Source: Wolbachia endosymbiont (group B) of Gerris lacustris
GTDB taxonomy: Bacteria; Pseudomonadota; Alphaproteobacteria; Rickettsiales; Anaplasmataceae
Direction: 5' to 3'
Assembly: GCF_964028355.1 (NCBI RefSeq)
Contig: NZ_OZ034761.1
Location: 1,573,074-1,637,073 of the forward strand
Length of the DNA: 64,000 nt
In this document: piece after piece, positions 1 through 10,862 of the stretch
Layout of the letters: each line of letters begins with the position of its first letter
Position numbering within the stretch: position 1 is the stretch's first letter
The notes under the pieces: model-generated
The model's input: only the letters and a program-made list of their open reading frames with translations
What the model was told of the DNA's origin: nothing
Databases searched by the model: none
Translations under genes and position numbers: made by a program

Positions 1-2619
1 TTCTTTACTTTCTGTTTTAAACAGAGTGACTCCCTGAGTGCTACGCCCTGCAATTCTAATTTCATTAACCGAAATGCGAATTAACTTTCCTTTATCTGTA
101 ATAAGCATTATGTTGTCATCCTGCTCAACTGGAAAACTAGCAACAACATTGCCATTTCTGCTAGTAGTAAGGATATTTGTAATACCAATACCGCCTCTAC
201 CTGTTACCCTATATTCATATGCAGAAGTTCTTTTACCAAAACCATTTTCAGTAATAGTTAATATGAATTGCTCATTCACTGCGAGCTCTAAGAATGTTTG
301 CTTATCTATTCCTAAATCATTCAAAGTTTTTTCTAATTTAGAATCAATTGAGTTGTTGGTTGCAGCTTCCATCCTTTTTGCAAGCGGAACTCTTAAGTAA
401 AGTTCTTTTGTTTCTGTTGCAATGCCTATGCCGTTTAGTATGGTCATGGATATCACGCTGTCATTTTTTGCAAGTTTGATACCTCTTACGCCATCTGAAT
501 TGCGACTCTTAAATTGACGCACATCGCTTACAATAAATCTGATGCTTTTTCCAAGCGTTGTTGAAAGTAGAACGTGATCAATTTCGCTACACACTTTAAC
601 TGACACTAATTTATCCCCTTCTTCGAGCTTTATTGCTATTTTTCCATTGCTTGGAATATAGTGAAAATCCGCTAAGGAGTTACGCCTTATGTTCCCATAA
701 GCAGTGGCAAAAACTATATTTTGATTTTCGTCATTCTCACTTGGAAGCGGCATGATGTTAGTTATAGTTTCACCATCGCTAAGCGGGAATATATTAACAA
801 GCGCTCTTCCACGTGCAGTTGGTTCTGCAAGAGGTAGTTTATAAACTTTTAATCTGTAAACTCGGCCAATATTAGAAAAGAATAAGAGGCTAGTATGAGT
901 ATTCCCAACAAATAATTTTGTGATTACGTCCTCCTCCTTTAACCCCTGTCCTAGCTTTCCTTTTCCACCACGATGCTGAGTTCTATAGTGAGAAAGCTTC
1001 ACACGTTTGATGTAACCATTCATAGTTACGGTCACCACCATATCCTCCTGTGGAATTAGATCTTCAGCCTCAATGTCCATATCTGATTCTTCTATTGCAG
1101 TTTTTCGTGATATGGCAAATCTATTCTTTATTTCTTGTAAATTGTTTTTTATTTCTTTCATCAATTTCTCTTCTGAGCCAAGGAAAGCAATATATTCTTT
1201 TATCAGGCTAAGCATTGAATTTAGCTCATTTTCCAATTTGTTTTTTTCAAGGCCTGTTAAGCGTTGCAACTTCATGTCAAGAATAGCTTTTGTTTGCAGC
1301 TCAGTTAATCTATATACTCCATCTTTCAAAAAGCTCATACTGTCTGAGATTAGTTCAATAATCGTGCTTATTTCAGCTGAGGTTTTCCATTCCTTGTTTA
1401 AAAGCTCTCTACTTGCTTCTTCAGGATCTTTTGCACCACGGATGATTTTTATCACTTCATCTATGCTGAGAACCGCAATGTAGAGCCCTATGTATATATG
1501 AGCTTTTTCCCTCGTTTTTCTTAGACGAAACTCTGTTCTCCTGATTAGTACTTCTTTTCTAAAATCAATAAAAGCAGCTATGATTTCTTTCAATGACATC
1601 AAAGCAGGTCTGTTGTTGCTCAGAACTAAAGTATTAACACTAAAGCTACTTCTTAGAGGAGTAAGCCCTAGTATTTGATTCAATATAAAATCTGCTTCAG
1701 TGTTTTTTTTGAGATCAATTACCACCCTAATACCAGACTTATCAGACTCATCCCTAATCTCTGTTATGCCCTCAATTCTTTTTTCTTTTGCGAGCTCACC
1801 TATTTTCTCAATTAATTTTACTTTATTTACTTGGTAAGGTATTTCATCAATAACTATTGCTTGTCTATCTTGTGGCAGATTTTCTATATGGGTTTTACCC
1901 TGCACGACAATCGAACCTCGGCCTTTAGCAAACGCTGATCTTATTCCAGATCTACCAAGAATTATTCCTCCCGTTGGAAAATCTGGCCCTGGTACTACTT
2001 CAAGCAATTCATCTAGAGTAACTCCAGGGTTATCTATATATAACATGCAAGCATCAATTATCTCGCCAAGATTATGAGAAGGAATATTGGTTGCCATACC
2101 AACTGCAACACCACTTCCACCGTTTACTAACAGATTCGGAAATTCTGCAGGCAGTACAACAGGCTCTGTTTCATTTCCATCATAGTTTGGTCTAAAGTCA
2201 ACTGTATCTTCATCAATATCATTTAGTAAGAAGTGTGACACTTTCTGAAGCCTTGCTTCTGTATATCGCATTGAAGCTGGTGGATCTCCATCTATTGAAC
2301 CAAAGTTACCTTGCCCGTCGATAAGTGGTAAAAGAAGAGAGAAATCTTGAGCCATTCTAACCAAGGAGTCATAGATAGCCATGTCACCATGTGGGTGATA
2401 TTTTCCCATTACATCCCCGACTATACGAGCTGCTTTTTTATAAGGTTTACCGGCATCGAACCCAGCCCTCGACATTGCGTATAATATGCGCCTATGAACA
2501 GGTTTAAATCCATCTCGCACATCAGGTATAGCCCGACTTATGATCACACTCATTGCGTAGGAGAGATAAGAATCTTCTAGCTCTTTCACTATTGAAACTG
2601 GTACTATGTTGTCTTGCAT
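1..2619 (-). CDS. gyrA: DNA gyrase subunit A (3' end beyond window)
   Basis: Breakage-reunion subunit of the type II topoisomerase that introduces negative supercoils. The minus-strand frame opens at ATG 2617-2619 ([19 protein letters not shown]) and stays open to the window edge, so the C-terminus is missing. Family signatures visible: [20 protein letters not shown] near the start, the [14 protein letters not shown] block, [13 protein letters not shown], and the RYTEARL segment that carries the catalytic tyrosine. A QHRGGKGK motif near 960-985 is the GyrA box, which separates GyrA from ParC. About 873 residues are inside the window. tRNA-Val lies just upstream on the same strand. No lesion seen. 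Confidence 0.97.
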   Translation of the reverse strand, partial: MQDNIVPVSIVKELEDSYLSYAMSVIISRAIPDVRDGFKPVHRRILYAMSRAGFDAGKPYKKAARIVGDVMGKYHPHGDMAIYDSLVRMAQDFSLLLPLIDGQGNFGSIDGDPPASMRYTEARLQKVSHFLLNDIDEDTVDFRPNYDGNETEPVVLPAEFPNLLVNGGSGVAVGMATNIPSHNLGEIIDACMLYIDNPGVTLDELLEVVPGPDFPTGGIILGRSGIRSAFAKGRGSIVVQGKTHIENLPQDRQAIVIDEIPYQVNKVKLIEKIGELAKEKRIEGITEIRDESDKSGIRVVIDLKKNTEADFILNQILGLTPLRSSFSVNTLVLSNNRPALMSLKEIIAAFIDFRKEVLIRRTEFRLRKTREKAHIYIGLYIAVLSIDEVIKIIRGAKDPEEASRELLNKEWKTSAEISTIIELISDSMSFLKDGVYRLTELQTKAILDMKLQRLTGLEKNKLENELNSMLSLIKEYIAFLGSEEKLMKEIKNNLQEIKNRFAISRKTAIEESDMDIEAEDLIPQEDMVVTVTMNGYIKRVKLSHYRTQHRGGKGKLGQGLKEEDVITKLFVGNTHTSLLFFSNIGRVYRLKVYKLPLAEPTARGRALVNIFPLSDGETITNIMPLPSENDENQNIVFATAYGNIRRNSLADFHYIPSNGKIAIKLEEGDKLVSVKVCSEIDHVLLSTTLGKSIRFIVSDVRQFKSRNSDGVRGIKLAKNDSVISMTILNGIGIATETKELYLRVPLAKRMEAATNNSIDSKLEKTLNDLGIDKQTFLELAVNEQFILTITENGFGKRTSAYEYRVTGRGGIGITNILTTSRNGNVVASFPVEQDDNIMLITDKGKLIRISVNEIRIAGRSTQGVTLFKTESKE

Positions 2620-2670
2620 TTTCTATACTTTGATTGAAATAATTGTAATATTAATATTCAACTAGGCTAA

Positions 2671-2743
2671 TGGGCAATGACAGACTTGAACTGCCGACCT
2701 CCTCGGTGTAAACGAGATGCTCTACCAGCTGAGCTAATTGCCC
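2671..2743 (-). tRNA. tRNA-Val (anticodon TAC)
   Basis: Reverse complement begins GGGCAATTAGCTC and ends CATTGCCCA, giving a 7-bp acceptor stem. The anticodon loop reads TTTACAC with a TCTCG/CGAGG stem (one T-G pair), so the anticodon is TAC. The T arm contains GTTCAAGTC. No CCA is encoded, as is usual here. Confidence 0.95.
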
Positions 2744-2807
2744 CTCTAGATGTAATTCTATAGTTCAATGTTGTTGTTGTAAACAAAAATAGCGATACAA
2801 GCAACTC

Positions 2808-3674
2808 TTATGGAATCGCTGGGTGCGCACTATGGAGTTGTATAAATTTTAGTCTTGCTGCTACCTTGTATAAAGGTATTCTTTCACTTGCATTTTTTGA
2901 CATGTTCAACAACTTTGAATAAAATGCTGTAGCATTTTTAAAATCTGAGAGCTTATCTAGAATAACAGCTAAATTATAGGTATAAAAAATATTGTTTTGA
3001 TCTAAAGAAATTGCTGCTTTCATGTATTCTTTAGCTTTTACGTAATCCTCTTTTTTCATATAGATCAAACCTAAATTTGCTGATAAAGGGGCGCAATTTC
3101 TGCGTATATCATACAATTTCAACATTTCACTCAATGCCAAATCAGGATCATATTGTGAGATTATCGTCAGAAAATTCTTTAATACATAAGGGTTGCTAGG
3201 ATATTCTTTTAACAGCCTTGTATAAATCTCTACGGCTCTTTTAAATTCTTTGTTAGCGTAATAGATATTCCCTAGTCCAATTAAAGCACTTTCATGATAA
3301 GGAAACTTTGCAATAATCTGATTAAGGAGAGAAATAGCTGTTTCATTATCTCCTGACTCAAAGGAATCTTTTGCTTTTTTTAAAGTAGAGTATATGTCAA
3401 AACTCTTGCCAGAATTCTGCGAAATTTTGATATTAAATTTGTCACTTTTTCTCTCAATAACATCAAGATCTTTATGTTTTTTATCAGCTTTTATATGCTT
3501 GACAACATTATCGAAAGCCTTTTGTACCTCCAAATTTTCACTAGCATAGGTAATAGAAGACTCCCATAAAATTACAACGCAAATTAACATACAGATAAAC
3601 ATAGGTCCTAGTGTTGTGGGATTAGCTGCAGTGTGTAACCAATAAATCTTATTTTTTTGAACTATACGCAACAC
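2808..3674 (-). CDS. TPR-repeat protein, exported or membrane-anchored
   Basis: Protein of up to 288 residues with several tetratricopeptide repeats from about residue 85 to 265 (for example ALIGLGNIYYANKEFKRAVE and SANLGLIYMKKEDYVKAKEY), which normally mediate protein-protein contacts. A hydrophobic stretch MFICMLICVVILWESSIT followed by a small residue suggests that the true start is the internal ATG at 3602 and that the protein has a signal peptide; the longer start at 3674 adds 24 residues without clear signal character. It stands alone, with tRNA-Val downstream. The specific function is not recognisable. Confidence 0.8.
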   Translation of the reverse strand: MLRIVQKNKIYWLHTAANPTTLGPMFICMLICVVILWESSITYASENLEVQKAFDNVVKHIKADKKHKDLDVIERKSDKFNIKISQNSGKSFDIYSTLKKAKDSFESGDNETAISLLNQIIAKFPYHESALIGLGNIYYANKEFKRAVEIYTRLLKEYPSNPYVLKNFLTIISQYDPDLALSEMLKLYDIRRNCAPLSANLGLIYMKKEDYVKAKEYMKAAISLDQNNIFYTYNLAVILDKLSDFKNATAFYSKLLNMSKNASERIPLYKVAARLKFIQLHSAHPAIP

Positions 3675-3742
3675 ATTACAAATTCATAAATGCTAAATTA
3701 TTTATCTAATATAATAGTAAAGATATTATTAATTGGCAGACA

Positions 3743-4141
3743 CTATTTAGAATGAGTTAAAAGGGCACTTCTGCACATTCCATGTGGCTGCCAATTGCAC
3801 CCCTTACATGCGTAGTCGAATTTCTCTAAAGACATTTTCTCTCTAATTCTTTTTACTGCTTCACTCCAGGTTAAAATCTCTCCAATTTTTATCCCTAAAA
3901 CTTCCTTATGTCTTCTATCTAGTTCTAAAACTTTAGCTTGTTTGGTGCATTTGCCTTGTTTAGTCTGGCTTGGGCAAGCACTACAAATACTGTCAAGGTT
4001 ATCAACTACTTTGATTTGAGTATTAGGACCGCTAATTACTTTACTTGCTATCTTCTTATAATTTTCTACAAAACCCTGAGAATACCCATACCCTTGAAAT
4101 GCAAGAGTGCACATGAAATGATGAGGACGAAACCTTATCAC
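3743..4141 (-). CDS. DUF1284 family protein
   Basis: A 132-residue protein opening VIRFRPHHFMCTLAFQGYGY, the conserved start of DUF1284 proteins, with cysteines spread as SICSACPSQ, GKC, YACKGC and GMC, suggesting a metal or Fe-S binding role (family function unknown). I chose the GTG at 4139-4141, which overlaps the stop of bioY in a GTGA arrangement. The upstream ATG at 4258 would give a 39-residue extension lying wholly inside bioY and unlike the family. The tight overlap implies co-transcription with bioY. Confidence 0.8.
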   Translation of the reverse strand: MIRFRPHHFMCTLAFQGYGYSQGFVENYKKIASKVISGPNTQIKVVDNLDSICSACPSQTKQGKCTKQAKVLELDRRHKEVLGIKIGEILTWSEAVKRIREKMSLEKFDYACKGCNWQPHGMCRSALLTHSK

Positions 4142-4665
4142 TTTTTCAAATACTGCAAAGCTGCTACAAGTAGAAAAATTTTTACCAAACCAGGAAGGAT
4201 GAATGGTAAAACACCTACCATTATTGCTTGTTCCAAACCCACGTAAATAGCAAGCCAACTAACACCACAAATAAAGATTACAACTGTACCCGCTAGACAA
4301 CTTAAAGAATTACACATAAATGATTTATATTTAGAGTTCAGTAATTCATTTACTCTGCTCATTACTACAACAGCAACTAAACAGCCAATCAAATATCCAC
4401 CTGTTGGCCCGAGAAAAATGTGATAACCACCAGAAAAACTTGCAAGAATAGGCAATCCTGCTGCACCAAGTGATAGATATGTAAGCACAGAATAGAATGC
4501 TGTTCTGCGGTTAAATTTAAGCCCAATAAGCATTACTCCCAAAGTTTGCAATGTGATAGGTACAGGCTGCGATGGTACGCTTATTTGAGCCATCAAGAAT
4601 AAAAGTAAAACGCAAGACAATATTTCAGCCGGTGTTGACCTACTGCTTGATTGTGTTATAAACAT
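4138..4665 (-). CDS. bioY: Biotin transporter BioY
   Basis: A 175-residue integral membrane protein, the substrate-capture (S) component of an ECF-type biotin importer, also known to work alone. Seen: the family motif around VPSQPVPITLQTLGVMLIGL near residue 35, a glycine-rich FLGPTGGYLIG segment near residue 85, and about six hydrophobic helices. No bio synthesis genes occur in this window, so import fits a biotin-scavenging lifestyle (inference). It is upstream of and overlaps the DUF1284 gene. Confidence 0.92.
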   Translation of the reverse strand: MFITQSSSRSTPAEILSCVLLLFLMAQISVPSQPVPITLQTLGVMLIGLKFNRRTAFYSVLTYLSLGAAGLPILASFSGGYHIFLGPTGGYLIGCLVAVVVMSRVNELLNSKYKSFMCNSLSCLAGTVVIFICGVSWLAIYVGLEQAIMVGVLPFILPGLVKIFLLVAALQYLKK

Positions 4666-4772
4666 ATCTTCCCAATAAAAATAACTTACTAAATGTAATA
4701 TATGTGTATAAGAGGTTTTGCAATTTAAATTTTGCTTATATTACGCTACAATGAATTATTTATAAATTAAAA

Positions 4773-5330
4773 ATGATAAGTAATCAAGATCTATTATTGT
4801 TAATGAAAGCAAGTCACAGCGGACGTTCATACGATCCTACAAGAGCAATATCTCAGAAAGAAATGGATATTTTAATAGAAGCTGTAAGGCTGACTCCCTC
4901 ATGTTTTGGTGATGAACCTTGGAGATATGTGATATACAACAAACAAAACAATCAAAGCGCATGGAAAAAATTGCTCGATTGCCTTGATGAATCTAATCAA
5001 AAGTGGGCAAAAGATGCACAAATACTAATTATATCTCTAAGCGCTAAGAACTTCCGAAAACAAGGTAAAGGAGAAAATTTTTGGGCTAATCACGATACTG
5101 GTGCAGCAAATTACGCACTTATGCTACAGGCTACAGCTATAGGCTTAATGGCTCATCAAATGGGTGGATTTGATAGAGATAAAATAGTGAAAGAGTTCAA
5201 TATATCCGATGATTTTAATATAATGTCAGTGATAGCGGTTGGTTACGAGGAAGAAGGTGCCGAAGTTAAAGAAAAGAAGAGAAAGCCAATAGAAGAAATA
5301 TTTTTTTATGACGAATGGCCAGCGAGCTGA
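4773..5330 (+). CDS. Nitroreductase-family oxidoreductase
   Basis: A 185-residue protein of the FMN-dependent nitroreductase fold. Evidence: RSYDPTRAISQKEMDILIE at the N-terminus followed by LTPSCFGDEPWRYVIY, the usual first FMN-contact region, and the later TGAANYALMLQATAIGL and AVGYEEEG segments. Physiological substrate unknown; these enzymes typically reduce nitroaromatics or quinones with NAD(P)H. Its 3' end overlaps by about 25 bp the 3' end of the convergent GH5 pseudogene. Confidence 0.88.
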   Translation: MISNQDLLLLMKASHSGRSYDPTRAISQKEMDILIEAVRLTPSCFGDEPWRYVIYNKQNNQSAWKKLLDCLDESNQKWAKDAQILIISLSAKNFRKQGKGENFWANHDTGAANYALMLQATAIGLMAHQMGGFDRDKIVKEFNISDDFNIMSVIAVGYEEEGAEVKEKKRKPIEEIFFYDEWPAS

Positions 5331-5438
5331 CTTGACCATTCTTTTCTTAATATCTTAAAAATTGAATTATCTGGCAAATAATTTTTTTTCATCCTACCCT
5401 CTTCAATTGCTTGCCAATCTTTCCATGGTAATTTCTTA

Positions 5439-6301
5439 GAGCCTGTTCATAATCTTTTGAGGAGCAAGGCAGTAAAAGCTAGAACGACCATTTGTAGTCT
5501 AGTATTGAGTTTACGCTCGCAATTTTTCCATAACCGTCTACACTTTTCCAGCCAAGCAAAAGAACGCTCTACAACCCACCTTTTTGGCAATACAACAAAG
5601 GTATGTAATTCACTTCGTTTTATTACTTCAACGGTTGCACCAATAGTCGTTTTTATTTGAGTTGCAAAATTTTCTCCTGTATAACCTGCATCAACTAGTA
5701 TATTTTGAACTTCGGAAAGATTTTTTCTTGCGTTACAAATCATCTCTACAGCAGCAGTACGATCTCCGATATTAGCTGTAGTAATATAAATTGCATGTGG
5801 CAAACCTTGCGTATCTACTGCAATATGACGCTTTATTCCTGAAATTTTCTTGCCGGCATCATAACCTTTTTCTTCAGCAATATCGGTGTTTTTTACACTT
5901 TGAGCATCAATGATGCAGAAGCTTGTTTTTGTATTCCGACCACTGTTGAAACGAACCTCTCCAACTAATTTTTTTTAAGACAATTTCTAGAACACTTTCT
6001 CTATCTTCATTCGGTTTTTTACTCCATCTCTTGAAGTAATCGTAACAATTGCGCCATTTTGGAAACTCTTTTGGTAGCATTCGCCACTGACAGCCACTTT
6101 TTAGCACATAAAGTACACCGCAAAATAACTCATATAAATCCAGTTTTCTTGGTTTTGTTTTTTTTCTACAGGATTCTAGATCTGGTAATATAATCTCAAA
6201 TCTTTCCCGACTTATATCACTTGGGTATACACTCCTCATATATCCTAACTTATATACATTATCTCTTAGTTTATTCCTTTCTTGAGATCATGTACAGGTT
6301 C
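5439..6301 (-). mobile_element. IS5-family element, copy 1 (863 bp)
   Basis: Ends are imperfect inverted repeats (GAGCCTGTTCATAATCTTTT at one end, GAACCTGTACATGATCTCAA at the other). It is flanked by TTA on both sides (5436-5438 and 6302-6304), a TNA-type 3-bp duplication as in the IS1031 group of IS5. It lies inside the GH5 pseudogene. Essentially identical copies sit at 39521, 41164, 50895 and 59500. Confidence 0.93.
5447..6239 (-). CDS. IS5-family transposase, two frames (copy 1)
   Basis: ORF A (5907-6239, 110 aa) carries the N-terminal region (LFCGVLYVLKSGCQWRMLP). ORF B covers the catalytic part, with a DDE triad visible as CIIDAQSVK, ILVDAGYTGE and VVERSFAWLEK. ORF B is open only from just downstream of a TAA that overlaps the A8 run at 5969-5976, so a +1 shift (or loss of one A in the mRNA) at this run is needed to join A to B. 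All five copies keep the same A8. Confidence 0.88.
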
Positions 6302-7390
6302 TTACTTCCAAGTTCATAGTCCATACCATCCCACACATCTTCTCGAAAGCCATAGACAGCAAAGTGCCAATTATATTCATTAAAAATAGAAGTAAGATCT
6401 CGAAAATAGTGCTCTAATCCTTTTGAACAGCGGTGTCCGCCAAACTCTCCAGCAAGGATCTTATAATCTGGTATATTATACCTCTCTTGAAAAATTTTTA
6501 CGGGTTCTATGTATGATCTTAACTTATCTTTATTCCAATACTCCACTTTTTTTTGCATCAAAAGATTGAATATGGCCAGGGTAGGTAAAGTTACCCTGGT
6601 TTAATTTTAAGTTTGTATAAGCAAAGGGCTCATACATGTGAAAAGAATAAAGAATATTAGAATCATCAATTGGTTTGAATTTATCAAAAGTATTAGAGTC
6701 AGCATAACTGCTGCTATCAAGTATTATTGGGGTCTCTGAGTCAACTTGGCGGATACTATTCACCACACTGCTATAAAAGCCAAATAGATTCTTCTGAATT
6801 TTGTTTTGTTCTACGTTATAAATAGCCGAATCTACGGTATTATAAAGCCTTTCTGGATGTGGTTCATTTAAGATATTATATCCAACAATAGCAGGATGAT
6901 CTTTAAGCTCTTTTGCAAGGTCTTGCCAAAATTTTGCTGCTTGTTTTTGAAAAGCTTGATCTGACCATAATCGTAAATCATCTTTATCATCGTTATTTTG
7001 CTTCCACCTAGATCCAGGCAAGCTGAGCATCGTTAAGACTACGGGTATTTTTTGTTGATGAAAAGCATCTAAAACATCTTTCAGAACTTTCAGGTCTTTG
7101 GAAATCAGGCCCGGATAATTGTCTGCATTGCCTAAGAGGAAGTCACGTTGCGTAGTTTCAAATTTGTCAGGAGCAAGACGAATAAAACCAATTTTGTATT
7201 CCTTTGCTGCTTTGATTAAGTCACTATCAACTTTTCTATTGAAAACATTTGCTCCCTTTCTAACTCCAGTTTGCCAAAAGAGCATTTTGCTGTTCTCCGG
7301 TATTGACTTAGCACTCACATTACAGAAAACTATAGAATACAAAACAGCTGTAATTAGAAGAAAAATTTTCACTTATATAATTTTGCTATA

Positions 7391-8185
7391 ATGGTAAGTA
7401 ACCTAACAGACAAGATCCCGTTTGTAAAGATGCACGGTACTGGCAATAGTTTTGTTATCATAGACTCACGTTCAGCAAATAATTTAGACTGGAATTATAG
7501 ACAAATTGCTGATCAAGGCAGTTGTGATCAAGTGATAATTATAACAATGTCTAATGCTGCAAACTGCTTTATGCATATCTACAATACTGACGGCAGTCGA
7601 GCTGAAATGTGCGGAAACGCAGCACGCTGTGTTGGATATTTGATAATGTCAGAAAAAGGTACTGAATATATCACTATTGAACTGATAAATAATCGTATCT
7701 TAGAATGTTTTAAAGTAGGTGATAAATCAATAAAGGTCAATATGGGTAAACCACTGCTTAAATGGCATGAAATTCCTCTTTCTTGTGAATGCGATCCCCT
7801 TTATCTACCTATAGAGCTTGAAATGCTGAAAGAGCCAGTTGCAGTCAATATTGGTAACCCTCATATAGTGTTTTTTGTTGATAACGTAAGCGAAATACCG
7901 TTGCAGAATTTAGGACCAAAGCTAGAAAATCATGAATTATTTTCTCAGAAAACAAATGTTAGTATTGCGCAAATAGAAAAATCTGGAGAAATAAACTTAA
8001 GAGTTTGGGAAAGAGGAACAGGTATTACTGCTTCATGTGGTAGTGCGGCTTGTGCAGTATTTGTTGCATCTATACTTCGTAAGTGTTTATCTACTAAACA
8101 AACTTCAGTAAATTTACCAGGGGGTCAGTTATTGATTGAGTGGTCAAAAAATATACTGATGACTGGGGATATAGGGTTTTTATGA
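7391..8185 (+). CDS. dapF: Diaminopimelate epimerase
   Basis: A 264-residue cytosolic enzyme converting LL-DAP to meso-DAP, the step before peptidoglycan stem peptide or lysine synthesis. Both catalytic cysteines are visible: in MCGNAARCVGYL (about residue 76) and in GITASCGSAACAVF (about residue 217). The N-terminal FVKMHGTGNSFVIID motif is typical. Length is close to the family norm of about 270. It diverges from the GH5 pseudogene and is convergent with sucD (6-bp gap). Confidence 0.96.
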   Translation: MVSNLTDKIPFVKMHGTGNSFVIIDSRSANNLDWNYRQIADQGSCDQVIIITMSNAANCFMHIYNTDGSRAEMCGNAARCVGYLIMSEKGTEYITIELINNRILECFKVGDKSIKVNMGKPLLKWHEIPLSCECDPLYLPIELEMLKEPVAVNIGNPHIVFFVDNVSEIPLQNLGPKLENHELFSQKTNVSIAQIEKSGEINLRVWERGTGITASCGSAACAVFVASILRKCLSTKQTSVNLPGGQLLIEWSKNILMTGDIGFL

Positions 8186-8191
8186 CCTAGG

Positions 8192-9073
8192 CTAGGCACT
8201 GACACTCATTACTTCTAATACCTTTTTACCAATTACAGCAGGAGTTTCTGCAATCGCAATCCCAGCACTGCGCATAACCTCTAACTTTGCACCAGCACTT
8301 CCGCCACTAGAGGAGATAATAGCTCCAGCGTGCCCCATACGTCTCCCTGGAGGTGCTGTTTGGCCAGCTACAAATCCAACAATTGGTTTTTTAATTTTTT
8401 CCGCCTTTATAAAATGCGATACATCCTCTTCTTCATTTCCACCTATTTCACCAATAACTACAATACCATGAGTGTCATCATCTTTTAAAAACAACTCCAT
8501 ACAATCAACAAACGTCATACCATGAACAGGATCCCCTCCAATTCCTATACATGTTGATTGACCAAGACCAACAGCAGTTGTTTGTGCTACCGCTTCATAA
8601 GTTAAAGTTCCAGAGCGAGACATAATTCCTATATGTCCACGTCTGTGAATATGTCCTGGCATAATTCCTATTTTGCATTCTTCAGGTGTAATAACCCCTG
8701 GACAGTTTGGGCCAATCAATCGACTTTTCGAACCAATAAGTGCATGCTTAACTTTTACCATATCAAGTATAGGAATGCCTTCTGTAATACAAACTATCAA
8801 CTCTATTTTTGCATCTATTGCTTCAAGTATTGCATCAGCTGCAAATTTAGCAGGCACGTATATCACCGTGGCATTTACGTCAGTTTTTTCTTTAGCTTCT
8901 GCTACAGTATTAAAAACTGGCAAGTTAAGGTGAGTGCTACCACCCTTGCCAGGAGTTACACCACCAACCATTTTTGTTCCGTAGCTAATGGCTTGCTCTG
9001 AATGAAATGTGCCTTGCGCACCAGTAAAACCCTGACATATTAATCTTGTATTTTTGTTTACTAAAACGGACAT
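8192..9073 (-). CDS. sucD: Succinyl-CoA ligase [ADP-forming] subunit alpha
   Basis: A 293-residue alpha subunit of the TCA-cycle enzyme that converts succinyl-CoA to succinate with nucleotide triphosphate formation. Seen: CoA-binding region [16 protein letters not shown] and [21 protein letters not shown], and the phospho-histidine loop [16 protein letters not shown] near residue 250. It follows sucC by 3 bp, so the two form an operon read from about 10.24 kb downwards. Confidence 0.97.
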   Translation of the reverse strand: MSVLVNKNTRLICQGFTGAQGTFHSEQAISYGTKMVGGVTPGKGGSTHLNLPVFNTVAEAKEKTDVNATVIYVPAKFAADAILEAIDAKIELIVCITEGIPILDMVKVKHALIGSKSRLIGPNCPGVITPEECKIGIMPGHIHRRGHIGIMSRSGTLTYEAVAQTTAVGLGQSTCIGIGGDPVHGMTFVDCMELFLKDDDTHGIVVIGEIGGNEEEDVSHFIKAEKIKKPIVGFVAGQTAPPGRRMGHAGAIISSSGGSAGAKLEVMRSAGIAIAETPAVIGKKVLEVMSVSA

Positions 9074-9076
9074 ACT

Positions 9077-10237
9077 CTACTTCACCTCTTGTACTATTTT
9101 CTGCGCAGCCTCGTCAAGTTCATCTGCAGCAATAATATTTAGCCCTGATTCTTCTAAAATTCTTTTTCCCTCTTTGAAATTAGTGCCTGACAACCTAACA
9201 ACTAAAGGAACCTTAATATCTATTTCTTTTGCGGCTTCAACAACCCCATTTGCAATGATGTCACAACGCATTATACCGCCAAATATGTTAATTAAAATTC
9301 CTTTTACATTACTGTCAGACAGTATAATCTTAAATGCTTCGGTAACAGTCTCTTTACTTGCTCCACCACCAACATCCAAAAAGTTAGCAGGCTCTGCTCC
9401 GTAGTATTTTATTATATCCATTGTTGCCATAGCAAGACCTGCACCATTCACCATACAGCCAATATTGCCATCCATTTTTATATAACTGAGCCCATGCCTT
9501 GAAGCTTCTATTTCTTCCTTTACTTCTTCATCATAATCACGGAGCTGCACAATTTCTGGATGACGATATAAAGCGTTGTCATCAAAATTAATTTTAGCAT
9601 CAAGCGCAACAAAATCTCCAAAACTTGTTTCAACTAGTGGATTAATTTCTATTTGGCTCGCATCAGTTGTAATAAACGTATCATATATATTTTTTGCAAT
9701 ATTTGTTATCTTTCCTATTTGCTCTGAACTCAGATTAAAGGTATTGCCAAGCTTATTGTTATCAAGGCTTGTAAAACCAGTAGCAGGATCAATATCAAAT
9801 TTCACAATCTTTGTAGGAGAACTTTTTGCCACTTCTTCAATATCCATCCCGCCTTCTGAGGAAAATATAAATACTGATCTACTGAGCTTTGGATCGACTA
9901 CTAGACTCAAATAGTACTCTTTTTTAATGCTTGAACCTTCTTCAATGTATACTCTCTTTACCTGCTGTCCGCTTGGCCCTGTTTGATGAGTAACTAAAGT
10001 TATGCCAAGCATGTCCTTTACAAGTTGCTGAGCTTCTTTAGTTGACTTTGCTAGCTTTACGCCACCAGCCTTACCCCTACCACCTGCATGAATCTGAGCT
10101 TTAACCACAAATACATCAGATTTTAGTTGATTTATTTGAGTTTCTACTCCTTCTGCAGATGTAGCAACAAAACCCTTTGGTACCGGAACATTAAACTTGT
10201 GTAAAATTTCCTTTGCTTGATATTCGTGAATATTCAT
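9077..10237 (-). CDS. sucC: Succinyl-CoA ligase [ADP-forming] subunit beta
   Basis: A 386-residue beta subunit with the ATP-grasp domain at the N-terminus ([36 protein letters not shown]) and the ligase domain at the C-terminus ([33 protein letters not shown]). Full length for the family. First gene of the sucCD pair; rpsU lies about 30 bp upstream on the same strand. Confidence 0.97.
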   Translation of the reverse strand: MNIHEYQAKEILHKFNVPVPKGFVATSAEGVETQINQLKSDVFVVKAQIHAGGRGKAGGVKLAKSTKEAQQLVKDMLGITLVTHQTGPSGQQVKRVYIEEGSSIKKEYYLSLVVDPKLSRSVFIFSSEGGMDIEEVAKSSPTKIVKFDIDPATGFTSLDNNKLGNTFNLSSEQIGKITNIAKNIYDTFITTDASQIEINPLVETSFGDFVALDAKINFDDNALYRHPEIVQLRDYDEEVKEEIEASRHGLSYIKMDGNIGCMVNGAGLAMATMDIIKYYGAEPANFLDVGGGASKETVTEAFKIILSDSNVKGILINIFGGIMRCDIIANGVVEAAKEIDIKVPLVVRLSGTNFKEGKRILEESGLNIIAADELDEAAQKIVQEVK

Positions 10238-10267
10238 AAGATAACTAATTATTAACCTTAGTAAAAA

Positions 10268-10468
10268 CTACCAACCATAACGCTGTCTTCTGCATTCTTG
10301 CTGATACCTCTTTTTCCTTGCTTCAGCTTTTTTTTTAGCTGTTTTCTCTGATTTCTTTTCGTGATATTTTTTTTTCATTTTGAGCCCTCTTCCTTCCTTT
10401 TGAATTATTTTTTTCAACACTGGAAGAGCTCTATCTACATCACCATAATGGACTGATACTTCAATCAA
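10268..10468 (-). CDS. rpsU: 30S ribosomal protein S21
   Basis: A 66-residue basic protein beginning MIEVSVHYGDVDRALPVLKK, with the conserved LKKIIQKEGRGLKMKKKYHE core of bS21 and a Lys/Arg-rich tail ending RRQRYGW. S21 sits by the anti-Shine-Dalgarno region of the small subunit and helps start mRNA recognition. Downstream is sucC on the same strand. Confidence 0.93.
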   Translation of the reverse strand: MIEVSVHYGDVDRALPVLKKIIQKEGRGLKMKKKYHEKKSEKTAKKKAEARKKRYQQECRRQRYGW

Positions 10469-10666
10469 ACTCTATACCTCCTTCGGTAATCATTTCAAAA
10501 TCCATCTATAAATTAGAAAATTAACATTGTCAATTATTTTATAAACTTGAGCGCTAGAATATGATATGCAGTAATTTATATGAAAAAAGCCTCATTCTGC
10601 TGTCAATCATTTACTTACTGATAAAAATTGCTCTTAGGTTACAGTGCTCTTGTAATTTTTCTAATC

Positions 10667-10740
10667 TCGGGGCGGAGAGATTTGAACTCCCGACCCTTTG
10701 GTCCCAAACCAAATGCGCTACCAGGCTGCGCTACGCCCCG
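10667..10740 (-). tRNA. tRNA-Pro (anticodon TGG)
   Basis: Reverse complement begins CGGGGCGTAGCGCAGCCTGG and ends CCGCCCCGA, giving a 7-bp acceptor stem. The anticodon loop is TTTGGGA, so TGG. The C1-G72 pair with A73 is the usual proline pattern. Confidence 0.95.
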
Positions 10741-10862
10741 ACTTCTTTACTAAGAGTATCGATAGTTCGGAAAAATGCAAGTTTCATTTATTTCTTTTAG
10801 GAAAAATATAATGCAGATTTCTTTATATAGAGGGTCAAGTTGCACTAGCCATATTAAAAAAT

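Larger units (their letters stand above)
5306..7372 (-). pseudogene. Secreted GH5 (cellulase-type) glycoside hydrolase, frameshifted and IS-interrupted
   Basis: The first 280 codons (6530-7372) begin with a signal peptide (MKIFLLITAVLYSIVFCNVSA) and carry the GH5 acid/base motif YNILNEPHPE. The frame is then broken at an A8 run (plus strand 6547-6554): the gene continues in another frame as MQKKVEYWNKDK, which includes the nucleophile motif ILAGEFGGHR. An IS5 element at 5439-6301 interrupts this second part. Removing it with one TTA copy joins YELGSK to KLPWKDWQAIEEG and reads to a TAA at 5306-5308. So the gene carries two lesions. Before decay the enzyme would have cleaved beta-glucans or glycans outside the cell. 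It diverges from dapF with only 18 bp between start codons. Confidence 0.9.
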
